The notes below the pieces were generated by a model, which saw nothing but the letters and a program-made list of their open reading frames with translations, was not told the origin of the DNA and did no database searches. From NCBI GenBank assembly GCA_018710785.1, contig DVJD01000092.1:1-52500 (forward strand): 52,500 nt of DNA, in the 5' to 3' direction. The stretch comes from Candidatus Fimimorpha excrementavium. Its GTDB lineage: Bacteria; Bacillota; Clostridia; Lachnospirales; Lachnospiraceae. Shown piece by piece: positions 16,933-26,340 of the stretch; position 1 is the stretch's first letter; the number at the start of each line of letters is the position of its first letter. The position numbers and the translations under genes are program-made.

Positions 16933-18051
16933 ATGAGAATTAAAAATGTGAAGGTATTTGATACCGATTATCAGTTTAAGGATGGAGAAATCGGGATTTT
17001 GGGAGAGCGGATCGCAGCGGATGCGCCGGAAGATGAGGTGTTTGACGGGAAAGGCTGTTATGCCATCCCGGGGCTTATGGATATCCATTTTCATGGATGC
17101 GTGGGCCATGATTTTTGTGACGGGACAGAGGAGGCGATTCAGGCGCTGGCGGATTATGAGCTTTCCTGCGGCGTGACCTCCATCACACCGGCTACCATGA
17201 CATTGGATGAAGAAACTCTGACACGGGTATGCCGCGCGGCAGCTGCCCATAAGAATGAAAAGGGAGCGGAGCTGGTGGGCATCAATATGGAAGGCCCGTT
17301 TATTTCCAAGGAAAAAAAAGGAGCGCAGAATGAGGCCTTCGTCCATCGTCCGGATGCGGACATGTTTCACCGGCTGAATCAGGCCTCCGGCGGGATCATC
17401 CGCCAGGTGGCGCTGGCTCCCGAAGAAGAGGGGGCCATGGAGTTTATCCGCCAGGTCAAAGGGGATACGGTGGTATCCGTCGCCCATACGACGGCGGATT
17501 ACGATACCGCCATGGCGGCATTTCAGGAAGGGGCCTCCCATGTGACCCATCTCTACAATGCCATGCCGCCCTATTCCCACCGGGCGCCTGGGGTCATCGG
17601 GGCCGCGTCGGATCATCCGGAAGTATATGTGGAACTGATTTGTGACGGGGTCCATATCCACCCGGCAGCCATCCGCACCACATTTAAAATCTTTACCGAT
17701 GAGCGGATCTGCCTGATCAGCGACAGCATGGAGGCCACCGGCATGAAAGACGGAGAGTATGCGCTGGGAGGACAGGCTGTATTTAAAAAGGGAAATCGGG
17801 CCACATTAAAAGACGGAACCATCGCCGGGTCCGCCACGAATCTGATGGACTGCGTGCGCGTGGCGGTGAAAGAGATGGGGATTCCGCTGGAGAGCGCCGT
17901 GCGCTGCGCCACAGCGAATCCGGCCAAATCCATCGGGCTGTTTGAAAAATACGGCAGCCTGGAAGACGGAAAGTACGCCAATGTGGTGCTGCTGGACGAA
18001 AATCTGGAGATTCAGGCGATTTTCCTGAAGGGGAAATTGGTGGAGAGATAG
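16933..18051 (+). CDS. nagA: N-acetylglucosamine-6-phosphate deacetylase
   Basis: 372 residues, normal size. It removes acetate from GlcNAc-6-phosphate in amino-sugar and cell-wall recycling. The amidohydrolase motifs are present: DIHFHG (H52, H54), metal ligand E120 in NMEGPF, VAHTTADYD, HLYNAMPPYSHR, DGVHIHP and the catalytic Asp in ISDSMEATG. GAGGGG precedes the ATG. It follows the degenerate sirtuin by 53 nt and shares its promoter. No nagB lies in the window. Transcription may end at the palindromic repeat downstream. Confidence 0.93.
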   Translation: MRIKNVKVFDTDYQFKDGEIGILGERIAADAPEDEVFDGKGCYAIPGLMDIHFHGCVGHDFCDGTEEAIQALADYELSCGVTSITPATMTLDEETLTRVCRAAAAHKNEKGAELVGINMEGPFISKEKKGAQNEAFVHRPDADMFHRLNQASGGIIRQVALAPEEEGAMEFIRQVKGDTVVSVAHTTADYDTAMAAFQEGASHVTHLYNAMPPYSHRAPGVIGAASDHPEVYVELICDGVHIHPAAIRTTFKIFTDERICLISDSMEATGMKDGEYALGGQAVFKKGNRATLKDGTIAGSATNLMDCVRVAVKEMGIPLESAVRCATANPAKSIGLFEKYGSLEDGKYANVVLLDENLEIQAIFLKGKLVER

Positions 18052-18073
18052 GGAGACATAAATCAAATGGATA

Positions 18074-18120
18074 CCCGGACGGCCGGAGAGAGGGAAAAGG
18101 TTCCCTCTCTCCGGCCTGTG
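18074..18120. repeat. Palindromic repeat, copy A (CCCGGAC head)
   Basis: CCCGGAC (18074-18080) followed by a perfect 16-bp stem (18081-18096 with 18101-18116), loop AAGG and tail TGTG. The head CCCGGACGGCCG and tail CGGCCTGTG recur in copy C at the window end, while the inner stem differs. It sits after nagA and may also act in 3' end formation, although there is no T-run. Confidence 0.8.
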
Positions 18121-18248
18121 TACGAGATTCAAAGTACTATTTTTAGCAACATATTTCAGTATGCTTTTTAGGAACAGCTTTGCAAAGTGTCCCATTTGAT
18201 ATTGCAATTTAGATGTTAAAATTGGATAAAAAAATTTGAAAAAAATTG

Positions 18249-18277
18249 TTGACAAATCGCTTTAAAGGTATTATACT
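18249..18277 (+). promoter_or_regulatory. Promoter of tRNA-Pro
   Basis: TTGACA (18249-18254) and TATACT (18272-18277) are 17 nt apart, about 47 nt before the mature tRNA end. Confidence 0.85.
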
Positions 18278-18323
18278 AACATGCGTGTGATCGACAAGGA
18301 CAGTCGAAACGATCATATGGAAT

Positions 18324-18397
18324 CGAGGTGTGGCTCAGCTTGGTAGAGCGCTGCGTTCGGGACGCAGAGGTCGCGTGTTCGAATCACGTCGCCTCGA
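18324..18397 (+). tRNA. tRNA-Pro (anticodon CGG)
   Basis: A 74-nt cloverleaf. Acceptor CGAGGTG pairs with CGCCTCG, the D arm is GCTC/GAGC, the anticodon stem CTGCG/CGCAG encloses loop TTCGGGA with anticodon CGG, and the T arm has TTCGAAT. Discriminator is A; CCA is not encoded. It reads codon CCG. Confidence 0.95.
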
Positions 18398-18408
18398 CTG
18401 GGATAAAA

Positions 18409-18441
18409 AAGCTTTTCAGAGTTGTCTGGAAGGCTTTTTTT
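18409..18441 (+). terminator. Terminator after tRNA-Pro
   Basis: A 12-bp stem with G-T pairs (18409-18420 with 18425-18436), loop GTTG, ends in a run of seven T. Confidence 0.85.
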
Positions 18442-18528
18442 GTACAATAAGCGCGGAAAACGATACGGTTTGATTTATGAAAAAATAAACGGGCAGAAAC
18501 GTGTGAGAAAGAGAGAGGGGAACGGCAG

Positions 18529-20904
18529 ATGCATAAGATGGTGGAAAATCAGGTCCGCATTTCTGTGAGGGATCTGGTGGAGTTTGTTCTGCGCTCGGGG
18601 GATTTGGATAACCGGAGGTCGGCGGTGAACCGGGAGGCCATGCGGGAGGGTAGCCGGATTCACCGGAAAATTCAAAAGCGTATGGGAGCCGGATATCAGG
18701 CAGAAGTGGCCATGAAGATGGCTTTTCCCGCCGGGAATGTGGAAATCGTGCTGGAGGGACGGGCGGACGGTGTCATGACGGAGACAGACGGCAGCGTGAC
18801 CATTGATGAAATCAAGGGGATGTATCAGGATGTCACGCTGTTTCAGGAACCGCTTCTGGTCCACCGCGCGCAGGCGGTCTGCTATGCCTATATGTATGCC
18901 GTGAGCCATGGGATGGAGCAGATGGGGATTCAGATGACATACTGTAACATTGAGACAGAGGAAACCAAGCGGTTTCGGGAAGTCTGTACCATGGAGCGGC
19001 TGGAGGATGAGGTACAAAGCTATATCCGAGAATATGCCAAGTGGGCCCAGTTTTTGTATGAGCACAGAAAGAAGAGGAATGCTTCCATAAAAGGCCTGGA
19101 ATTTCCCTATCCCTACCGAAAGGGACAGCGGGATCTGGTGGTGGCGGTCTATCGGAGTATGATCCAGGGAAGGAATCTGTTTATCCAGGCGCCCACCGGC
19201 ATCGGAAAGACGCTTTCTACGGTGTTTCCGGCGGTGAAAGCCGTGGGAGAGGGATGGGCGGATAAGATTTTCTATCTGACGGCCAAGACCATCACCCGCT
19301 CGGTGGCCCAGGAGAGTTTTCAGATCCTTCGGGCCCGCGGCATGGATTTGTCCAGTGTCACCATCACGGCCAAGGAAAAACTTTGCGCGGCGGAGGAAAT
19401 GGAGTGCAATCCCGCGGCCTGTGAGCGGGCCAAGGGGCATTTCGACCGGGTAAACGCCGCCGTGTATGATCTGATCACCCATGAAGAGGAAGCCACCAGG
19501 GAAGTGATCTTTGCTTATGCACAGAAGTATCAGGTATGTCCGTTTGAGATGTGTCTGGATGTGACCTACTGGATGGATGCGGTGATCTGTGATTACAATT
19601 ATGCCTTTGATCCCAATGTGAAACTGCAGCGGTATTTTGCCGACGGAGTAAACGGCGACTATTTGTTTTTGGTGGATGAAGCACACAACCTGGTGGAGCG
19701 GGCCAGGGAAATGTACAGCGCCCGTCTGCTGAAGGAGGAGATCATGGCTGCCAAGCGGCTGTACCGGGGACACGACGGCATGGTCAAAAAATTGGAGCGG
19801 TGCAACCGGGCGCTTTTGGCTTTGAAAAGGGAATGTGAACGGTATCGGGTACTGCCGGAAGGGGAGGGCCTGGGGGCTCTCATGGTGGGCCTGGAAAGCC
19901 TGTACGGGGAACTGGAAAAATTCCGGGACCGGCATCCGGGATTTGAACCCCACAAAGAGGCGTCGGAATTTTTCTTCCTGATCCGGGATTTTTTAAATAC
20001 GTATGACCGGATGGATGACCATTATCGGGTGTATACAGAACTTTTGGAGGATGGTTCGTTCATGGTCAAACTGCTCTGCGTCAATCCCGCGTTTCAGCTG
20101 AAGGAGTGTCTGGATAAGGGGATCAGCACGATTTTCTTTTCCGCCACCATGCTGCCGATCCAGTATTATAAGGAGCTGCTGAGCGGAAATCAGGAAGAGT
20201 ATGCCGTCTATGCCGGTTCTCCCTTTGAGCAGAAGAAGCGGCTTTTGTGTGTGGCCTGCGATGTCAGCAGCCGCTATACGAGGAGGAATCGCCGGGAATT
20301 TGAAAGGATCCTCAGTTATATCGAGTCGGTGGTCCTGGAGAAAACGGGCAATTATCTGGTCTTTTTTCCCTCTTATTCTTACATGGAGCAGGTGTTTGCC
20401 ATCGCCATGGAGCGGGAGGAGCCCTATGAAATTTTGAGACAGGACGCCCATATGACGGAGGACATGCGGGAAGAATTTCTGGAGCATTTTGAAACGGATA
20501 AAGAGATGGCCGCGGATACCAGTCTGGTGGGCTTCTGCGTGACCGGCGGGATTTTTTCGGAGGGAATCGACCTTCGAGAGGATCGGCTGATCGGTGTGAT
20601 CGTGGTGGGGACGGGGCTGCCCCAGGTGTGTACGGAGCGGGAGATTCTGAAGGAATATTATGATGAGGAAAAGCGGAATGGGTTTGATTTTGCCTACCGC
20701 TTTCCGGGGATGAATAAGGTGCTCCAGGCCGCCGGGCGCCTGATACGGACCATGGACGACCGGGGCGTGATCGTGCTTCTGGACGACCGGTTCCTGACCA
20801 GAGAGTATGTGGAACAGTTTCCCATGGAGTGGGATGATTATGTGCCGGTCAGGCTTTCGACGGTGGGGGAGGAAGTGAAGCATTTTTGGGAACGAGACAG
20901 TTAG
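18529..20904 (+). CDS. DinG/XPD-like iron-sulfur helicase with N-terminal RecB-type nuclease domain
   Basis: 791 residues. The N-terminal 200 residues have a PD-(D/E)XK nuclease pattern: H45 in GSRIHRKIQ, D80 in GRADG, then E94-I-K96. A superfamily-2 helicase follows, with Walker A APTGIGKT (about 222), DEAH box VDEAHN (about 382) and motif VI QAAGRLIRT near the end. Cysteines in LCAAEEMECNPAACERA and YQVCPFEMC are placed as in the XPD/DinG iron-sulfur domain. It probably unwinds 5'-tailed or branched DNA, with a nuclease that trims it. AGGGGAACGGCAG precedes the ATG. The next gene lies 17 nt downstream. Confidence 0.87.
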   Translation: MHKMVENQVRISVRDLVEFVLRSGDLDNRRSAVNREAMREGSRIHRKIQKRMGAGYQAEVAMKMAFPAGNVEIVLEGRADGVMTETDGSVTIDEIKGMYQDVTLFQEPLLVHRAQAVCYAYMYAVSHGMEQMGIQMTYCNIETEETKRFREVCTMERLEDEVQSYIREYAKWAQFLYEHRKKRNASIKGLEFPYPYRKGQRDLVVAVYRSMIQGRNLFIQAPTGIGKTLSTVFPAVKAVGEGWADKIFYLTAKTITRSVAQESFQILRARGMDLSSVTITAKEKLCAAEEMECNPAACERAKGHFDRVNAAVYDLITHEEEATREVIFAYAQKYQVCPFEMCLDVTYWMDAVICDYNYAFDPNVKLQRYFADGVNGDYLFLVDEAHNLVERAREMYSARLLKEEIMAAKRLYRGHDGMVKKLERCNRALLALKRECERYRVLPEGEGLGALMVGLESLYGELEKFRDRHPGFEPHKEASEFFFLIRDFLNTYDRMDDHYRVYTELLEDGSFMVKLLCVNPAFQLKECLDKGISTIFFSATMLPIQYYKELLSGNQEEYAVYAGSPFEQKKRLLCVACDVSSRYTRRNRREFERILSYIESVVLEKTGNYLVFFPSYSYMEQVFAIAMEREEPYEILRQDAHMTEDMREEFLEHFETDKEMAADTSLVGFCVTGGIFSEGIDLREDRLIGVIVVGTGLPQVCTEREILKEYYDEEKRNGFDFAYRFPGMNKVLQAAGRLIRTMDDRGVIVLLDDRFLTREYVEQFPMEWDDYVPVRLSTVGEEVKHFWERDS

Positions 20905-20921
20905 GAAAGGATGAGAAAAAC

Positions 20922-21470
20922 ATGGAAGAACGCGTGTATCAGATGTATGAAGAGGAGATGGAGGGGATCCTGCCCTGTTCCAGAGAAGAGATTGCCGACC
21001 TTCTGGTGCGGCTTAAGAAAGGGGAGGAAGACGCCAGGACCCGGCTCATCGAGGGCCATCTGGGACAGGTGGCCGATTGGGCGCAGGAATATGGAGAGAA
21101 GGGGGTGGATCTGTCGGATTTGGTGCAGGAGGGAAATATGGCGCTGATGATGGCCGTCCAGGCCTATGAAAAGGTGGCTGCCGCCGTGCAGGGAGAAGAG
21201 GTGTATGTGGATGCCTTCCTTTCTGTGGTGGAAAGCCAGGTGAGAGAAGCGATGAAGCGTGTCGTGGAAGAACAGGAGGAATCGGACCAGGCGGGGGAAA
21301 CCCTGGCTGCCAAGATCAATGTGATGAATGAAGTGACGAGACGCCTGGCGGAAGAGTATGGCAGAGAGGCCACCGCCAAAGAGGTGGCGGAAAAGATGCA
21401 GCTGGATGTGGATGAAGTAAAAGAGCTGATGAAAATCGCACTGAATGCCGTCAATAGTTCCATGCGCTAA
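20922..21470 (+). CDS. Sigma-70-like protein lacking region 4
   Basis: 182 residues from ATG 20922 with GGAAAGG upstream; a TTG at 20886 inside the helicase gene is less likely. The middle resembles sigma region 2 (GVDLSDLVQEGNMALMMAVQAYEK, normally the core-binding helix pair) and the C-terminus resembles region 3 (VTRRLAEEYGREATAKEVAEKMQLDVDEVKELM). The chain then stops, so there is no region 4 to contact a -35 element. Region 2.4 residues are also poorly kept. It may bind RNA polymerase core without classical promoter reading. Adjacent to the helicase gene and likely co-transcribed with it. Confidence 0.7.
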   Translation: MEERVYQMYEEEMEGILPCSREEIADLLVRLKKGEEDARTRLIEGHLGQVADWAQEYGEKGVDLSDLVQEGNMALMMAVQAYEKVAAAVQGEEVYVDAFLSVVESQVREAMKRVVEEQEESDQAGETLAAKINVMNEVTRRLAEEYGREATAKEVAEKMQLDVDEVKELMKIALNAVNSSMR

Positions 21471-21506
21471 GAAAAACCATTCCTGTGTTTCGTAAGTTTT
21501 TTAGAC

Positions 21507-21536
21507 TTGCCATGACAGGAAACAGAATGGTATAAT
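21507..21536 (+). promoter_or_regulatory. Promoter of purL
   Basis: TTGCCA (21507-21512) and TATAAT (21531-21536) are 18 nt apart. An imperfect inverted repeat of about 55 nt (21478-21532) overlaps it and could be the end of the preceding transcript. No purine riboswitch was recognised. Confidence 0.7.
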
Positions 21537-21609
21537 GAAACCGCAGTAGTTTGATTTTCCGTAATAAATGGCGGAAGAAGAATAGAAAATAGATACTATG
21601 GAGGACGTT

Positions 21610-24600
21610 ATGAGCGTTAGAAGAGTATACGTGGAGAAAAAAGCGCCGTTTGCCGTGAAGGCAAAGGAGCTTCGGGAAGAAATCGGCAGTTATCTTGGGA
21701 TCCGGACCGTGGACAAGGTGAGAGTCTTGATCCGCTATGATATGGAAAATATCTCAGATGCGACGTATGAGAGAAGTAAGGATACGATTTTCTCCGAGCC
21801 GCCTGTGGATGATCTGTATGAGATGGAATTTCCCCATGAACCGGAGGATACGATTTTTTCCGTAGAGTATCTGCCGGGACAGTTCGACCAGAGGGCGGAT
21901 TCTGCACAGCAGTGCGTCCGTTTGCTGAAAGAAGATGAGGAAGCGGTGATCCGTTCCGCCACAACGTATGTGATCTCCGGAAAGCTGACAGAGGAAGAAG
22001 CGGCGCGCATTAAGAATCACTGCATCAACCCTGTGGATTCCAGGGAGGCGCAGGCCGATGTACCGGAAACGCTTGTAACCGTATTTGAAGAACCGGCAGA
22101 CGTGATTATTTTTGACGGATTCAAGGACATGGCAGAGCCGGAACTGAAGAAGCTGTATGATTCTTTGAATCTGGCCATGACCTTCAAAGACTTCCTCCAT
22201 ATTCAGAATTACTTTAAGAAGGAAGAAGACCGGGATCCTTCCATGACCGAGATCCGTGTGCTGGATACGTATTGGTCCGACCACTGCCGTCATACCACGT
22301 TCCAGACGGAGCTGAAGCACATTTCCTTCATGGACGGATATTACAGAGAGGTTCTGGAGCAGACCTATCAGGAATACTTAAAGACACACAAAGAAATTTT
22401 TGCGGGGAGAACCGATAAGTTTGTCTGCCTGATGGATGTGGCCCTGATGGCCATGCGCAAGCTGAAAAAGGAAGGGAAGCTGGAGGATCAGGAAGAGTCC
22501 GAGGAAATCAATGCATGCTCCATCGTCGTGCCGGTGGAAGTGGATGGAAAGACCGAAGAGTGGCTGGTGAACTTTAAGAACGAGACCCATAATCACCCGA
22601 CGGAGATCGAGCCTTTCGGCGGTGCCGCCACCTGTCTGGGAGGCGCCATCCGTGATCCGCTGTCCGGCCGTACCTATGTATATCAGGCCATGCGTGTGAC
22701 GGGAGCCGCGGATCCGACCCGCCCCTTGAGCGAGACCATGAAGGGTAAGCTTCCCCAGAAGAAGATCGTGACAGGAGCGGCCAGCGGCTACAGCTCCTAC
22801 GGCAATCAGATCGGTCTGGCCACAGGATATGTAAAAGAAATTTACCATCCGGATTATGTGGCAAAACGTATGGAAATCGGCGCTGTCATGGGAGCCGCTC
22901 CCAGACGCGCGGTAAAGCGTGAAACGTCGGATCCGGGCGATATTATTATCCTGCTTGGAGGACGCACCGGACGCGACGGATGCGGCGGCGCCACAGGATC
23001 TTCCAAGGTTCATACCGAAGCGTCCATCGAGACCTGCGGCGCGGAAGTACAGAAGGGAAATGCGCCCACAGAGCGTAAGATTCAGAGATTGTTCCGCAGA
23101 GAAGAAGTCAGCAGGCTGATTAAAAAGTGCAACGATTTTGGCGCGGGCGGTGTGTCTGTGGCCATCGGAGAGCTGGCAGCAGGTCTTCGTGTGGAATTGG
23201 ATAAAGTGCCGAAGAAATATGCCGGTCTGGACGGTACGGAAATCGCCATCTCCGAATCCCAGGAGCGTATGGCAGTGGTGGTGGACCCGAAGGATGCAGA
23301 GCAGTTTTTGGCCTATGCAGCAGAGGAGAATCTGGAAGCCGTGCCGGTGGCTGTCGTTACCGAAGAACCTCGTCTGGTGCTGAACTGGAGAGGAAAGGAC
23401 ATCGTAAACCTGAGCCGCGCCTTCCTGGATACCAACGGCGCCCATCAGGAAACCGACGTATGCGTGACCATGCCGGATGAAAAGGAAAACTATTTCAAGA
23501 AGCATACGGTATCCGAGGATGTGGATGTGAAGGCCCATTGGATGGATCTTTTGAAGGATCTGAATGTCTGCTCCCAGAAGGGTCTGGTGGAAATGTTCGA
23601 CTCTTCCATCGGAGCCGGTTCGGTGCTCATGCCCTACGGCGGAAAGTATCAGCTGACCGAGACCCAGTCCATGGTGGCGAAGCTGCCTGTCATGAACGGA
23701 ACCACAGACGTGGTTACCATGATGAGCTATGGATTCAATCCGTATCTGTCCAGCTGGAGTCCGTACCACGGTGCGGTGTACGCAGTGGTGGAATCCATCT
23801 CCAAGATTGTGGCAGCAGGCGGTGATTTCTCCAAGATCCGCATGACCTACCAGGAGTATTTCCGCAGAATGACCGAAGACGAGACCACCTGGGGCGAACC
23901 TCTGGCCGCGCTTCTGGGCGCTTATGCCGCGCAGATCGGTTTCGGACTGCCGTCCATCGGAGGAAAGGACTCCATGTCCGGTACGTTCAATGATATCAGC
24001 GTTCCGCCGACTCTGGTTTCCTTCGCCGTGGACGTGGCGACGGATAAGACTGTGGTGACACCGGAACTGAAAGCAGCCGGAAACCGTCTGGTTCTGTTTA
24101 CCATTAAGAAAGATGCCTATGATCTGCCGGATTACCATCAGGTGATGGATCTGTACCGCGGCATTCACGAATCGGTGAAAGCCGGAACCATTCTCTCCGC
24201 CTATGCAGTATGCGCAGGAGGTGTGGCAGAGGCAGTCAGCAAGATGGCATTCGGAAACTGGCTGGGCGTGAAGCTGACAGGCGCATTGAGCGCATCCGAA
24301 TTGTTCGCGCCGGGATTCGGAAACATCGTGGCAGAAGTACCCGCGGACGCGCTGGATGAGATCGCGTCACCGTATACTCTCATCGGTGAAGTGACGGCAG
24401 AGCCGGTATTTGCCTACAAAGAAGTCTCCATCCCCATGGATGAGGCCTTAAAAGCATGGAAATCCACGTTGGAAAAAGTATTCCCATCGGTTTCCGGCGA
24501 AGCGCAGCCCAAGGTGGATACGCCGGTTTACCATGCAAAAGAGATCTATGTATGCAAGAATAAGGTGGCAAAGCCCCGTGTATTTATCCCGGTATTCCCG

Positions 24601-25371
24601 GGTACCAACTGCGAATACGACAGCACCAAGGCATTTGAGCGCGCCGGTGCCGAGGTATCGGTGAAGGTGGTGAAGAACATGACCGCGGAGGATATCCGCG
24701 AGTCCGTGGATCTGTTTACAAAAGAAATCGAACAGGCACAGATCATCATGTTCCCGGGCGGATTTTCCGCCGGTGATGAGCCGGACGGCTCCGCAAAATT
24801 CTTTGCGACCGCTTTCCGCAATGCCAAGCTGAAGGAAGCGGTGATGGATCTCCTGAATAAGAGAGACGGTCTGGCTCTGGGTATCTGCAACGGCTTCCAG
24901 ACGCTGATCAAGCTGGGACTGGTGCCATACGGTGAGATTATCCCGGCACAGACCTCGGATTCTCCCACACTGACGACGAATACCATCGGCCGTCATATTT
25001 CCAAGATGGCATATATCAAAGTGGTGACCGATAAGTCCCCATGGCTGAAGAATGCTGAGCTGGGCGGTGTATACTGCAATCCGGCTTCCCACGGAGAAGG
25101 CCGTTTCGTAGCCAGCGATGAATGGATTCAGAAACTGTTTGCCAATGGCCAGGTGGCTACCCAGTATGTGGATGCGGACGGAAATCTGGCACAGGATGAA
25201 GAATGGAATATCAACGGTTCCTACTGTGCCATCGAAGGAATCACAAGCCCGGACGGAAGGGTGCTTGGAAAGATGGCGCATTCCGAACGCATCGGCCATT
25301 CGGTAGCCATCAATATCTACGGCGATCAGGATCTGAAGATCTTTGAATCCGGTGTGGAATATTTCAAATAA
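21610..25371 (+). CDS. purL: Phosphoribosylformylglycinamidine synthase, single-chain form
   Basis: 1253 residues from ATG 21610, chosen because GGAGGA lies 4-5 nt upstream; ATG 21598 is also in frame. It makes FGAM from FGAR, glutamine and ATP in purine synthesis. A linker domain with YWSDHCRHTTF (about 220) is followed by two AIRS-like ATPase halves (ETHNHPTEIEPFGGAAT; ATGSSKVHTEA), and a C-terminal glutamine amidotransferase with FPGTNCEYDS, the nucleophile Cys in LGICNGFQTL and SHGEGRF. This long form replaces PurS/PurQ/PurL and is usual in many Clostridia. It is transcribed from its own promoter with no other pur gene adjacent. Confidence 0.95.
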   Translation: MSVRRVYVEKKAPFAVKAKELREEIGSYLGIRTVDKVRVLIRYDMENISDATYERSKDTIFSEPPVDDLYEMEFPHEPEDTIFSVEYLPGQFDQRADSAQQCVRLLKEDEEAVIRSATTYVISGKLTEEEAARIKNHCINPVDSREAQADVPETLVTVFEEPADVIIFDGFKDMAEPELKKLYDSLNLAMTFKDFLHIQNYFKKEEDRDPSMTEIRVLDTYWSDHCRHTTFQTELKHISFMDGYYREVLEQTYQEYLKTHKEIFAGRTDKFVCLMDVALMAMRKLKKEGKLEDQEESEEINACSIVVPVEVDGKTEEWLVNFKNETHNHPTEIEPFGGAATCLGGAIRDPLSGRTYVYQAMRVTGAADPTRPLSETMKGKLPQKKIVTGAASGYSSYGNQIGLATGYVKEIYHPDYVAKRMEIGAVMGAAPRRAVKRETSDPGDIIILLGGRTGRDGCGGATGSSKVHTEASIETCGAEVQKGNAPTERKIQRLFRREEVSRLIKKCNDFGAGGVSVAIGELAAGLRVELDKVPKKYAGLDGTEIAISESQERMAVVVDPKDAEQFLAYAAEENLEAVPVAVVTEEPRLVLNWRGKDIVNLSRAFLDTNGAHQETDVCVTMPDEKENYFKKHTVSEDVDVKAHWMDLLKDLNVCSQKGLVEMFDSSIGAGSVLMPYGGKYQLTETQSMVAKLPVMNGTTDVVTMMSYGFNPYLSSWSPYHGAVYAVVESISKIVAAGGDFSKIRMTYQEYFRRMTEDETTWGEPLAALLGAYAAQIGFGLPSIGGKDSMSGTFNDISVPPTLVSFAVDVATDKTVVTPELKAAGNRLVLFTIKKDAYDLPDYHQVMDLYRGIHESVKAGTILSAYAVCAGGVAEAVSKMAFGNWLGVKLTGALSASELFAPGFGNIVAEVPADALDEIASPYTLIGEVTAEPVFAYKEVSIPMDEALKAWKSTLEKVFPSVSGEAQPKVDTPVYHAKEIYVCKNKVAKPRVFIPVFPGTNCEYDSTKAFERAGAEVSVKVVKNMTAEDIRESVDLFTKEIEQAQIIMFPGGFSAGDEPDGSAKFFATAFRNAKLKEAVMDLLNKRDGLALGICNGFQTLIKLGLVPYGEIIPAQTSDSPTLTTNTIGRHISKMAYIKVVTDKSPWLKNAELGGVYCNPASHGEGRFVASDEWIQKLFANGQVATQYVDADGNLAQDEEWNINGSYCAIEGITSPDGRVLGKMAHSERIGHSVAINIYGDQDLKIFESGVEYFK

Positions 25372-25451
25372 AATGCCGATGACAGGCGGCAAAGCCGCCA
25401 AACGGTTGGGAATAAACAGCGAAGCGGATGAACCATCCCTGCTTTGATGGT

Positions 25452-25489
25452 AAGAGCTGATGTCCGATGCAGTGGCATCAGCTCTTTGG
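25452..25489 (+). terminator. Hairpin after purL
   Basis: A perfect 11-bp stem AAGAGCTGATG/CATCAGCTCTT (25452-25462 with 25476-25486) with a 13-nt loop. The T-run is short (TT). A smaller GGCGGC/GCCGCC hairpin lies nearer the purL stop. Confidence 0.6.
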
Positions 25490-25512
25490 CATATAATGGA
25501 ATGGGTGAAATG

Positions 25513-26238
25513 ATGAGACAAAAACGGATAATACTGGCCGCGGCTGCCGCCTTGCTTCTGTCCGGCTGCAGTATGCAGCCGGGGGAACGCACGGAGACAA
25601 CGTCCATGGCTTTTTCGCAGCCATCGGCGGCAGAAGAACCGCAGGCGCCGTCAGAACCGGAGGAGATATCGGAAGGAGTGTCCGAAGACACCGCAGCGGA
25701 GGAAACCGAGACGCCGGAGGAGGCCCTGACAGCAGGAGAAACCGAAACCGGTGTTTTTGCAGGACTTCAGACGGAGGCAGTGATCGGCACGCTGGCAGAA
25801 GCCACCGGATATGACTGGAGCGATGTTTATATTGTGATTATGAATACCATGCTGACGAAACCGGATGGGCATACAGGGACGCCTTCTTTCGCGCTTTTGC
25901 CCTGGAATGACCGGGAGGAGCCGGTGCTGATTGCAGGCTACTGGCAGGATCCGGTGTCGGAAGAGTATGCGATGTACAGCTTTTCCGGGGATACGCTGAT
26001 TGAAGTGGAACATTTGACGGGGAGTCTTTCGATCTTCGGGGAAGAACGAAGGATCTTGTGCGTGAAGACAGACGGCAGTCGGGAGATGTACCAATATGGG
26101 GAAGATCATCTGGTAAAACTGACGGACGGGGCATACCCGTCTGACGGCTTTGTGCCGCTGGCCATGACGTCGCTGACGGAACATACGGTGACGGTTGAGA
26201 CCATACGCGGCTACATTCAGACGGACGCGGGACAGTAG
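25513..26238 (+). CDS. Lipoprotein of unknown function
   Basis: 241 residues from ATG 25513 (25510 is equally possible). The signal ends in the lipobox LLLSGCS, so the mature protein is lipid-anchored outside the membrane. A low-complexity Glu/Ala/Thr-rich linker (about residues 30-80) leads to a C-terminal beta-rich domain of about 150 residues that I do not recognise. It lies between purL and cysteine synthase without obvious link to either. The longer open frame upstream of the chosen start runs through the purL terminator hairpin. Confidence 0.75.
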   Translation: MRQKRIILAAAAALLLSGCSMQPGERTETTSMAFSQPSAAEEPQAPSEPEEISEGVSEDTAAEETETPEEALTAGETETGVFAGLQTEAVIGTLAEATGYDWSDVYIVIMNTMLTKPDGHTGTPSFALLPWNDREEPVLIAGYWQDPVSEEYAMYSFSGDTLIEVEHLTGSLSIFGEERRILCVKTDGSREMYQYGEDHLVKLTDGAYPSDGFVPLAMTSLTEHTVTVETIRGYIQTDAGQ

Positions 26239-26340
26239 TTCTGAAAACGTCTGCGGCACAGGAACGGGATGCCCGGGCGGATCCATTGGAATATGGGACG
26301 CGGAATAGAAGAATAAGACAGTCTGGAAAGGGGGACTATC

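Noticed and set aside
18475-19953. 492-codon minus-strand open frame in the helicase gene
   Set aside because: Antisense shadow of conserved helicase motifs, no ribosome site.
21478-21600. Purine riboswitch upstream of purL
   Set aside because: A stem-loop is present, but the conserved three-way-junction core of purine riboswitches was not seen, and the stem overlaps the promoter.
22378-24168. Long minus-strand open frame inside purL
   Set aside because: It lies wholly antisense to a clearly conserved gene, has no ribosome site and its translation is His/Gly/Arg-rich without family motifs.
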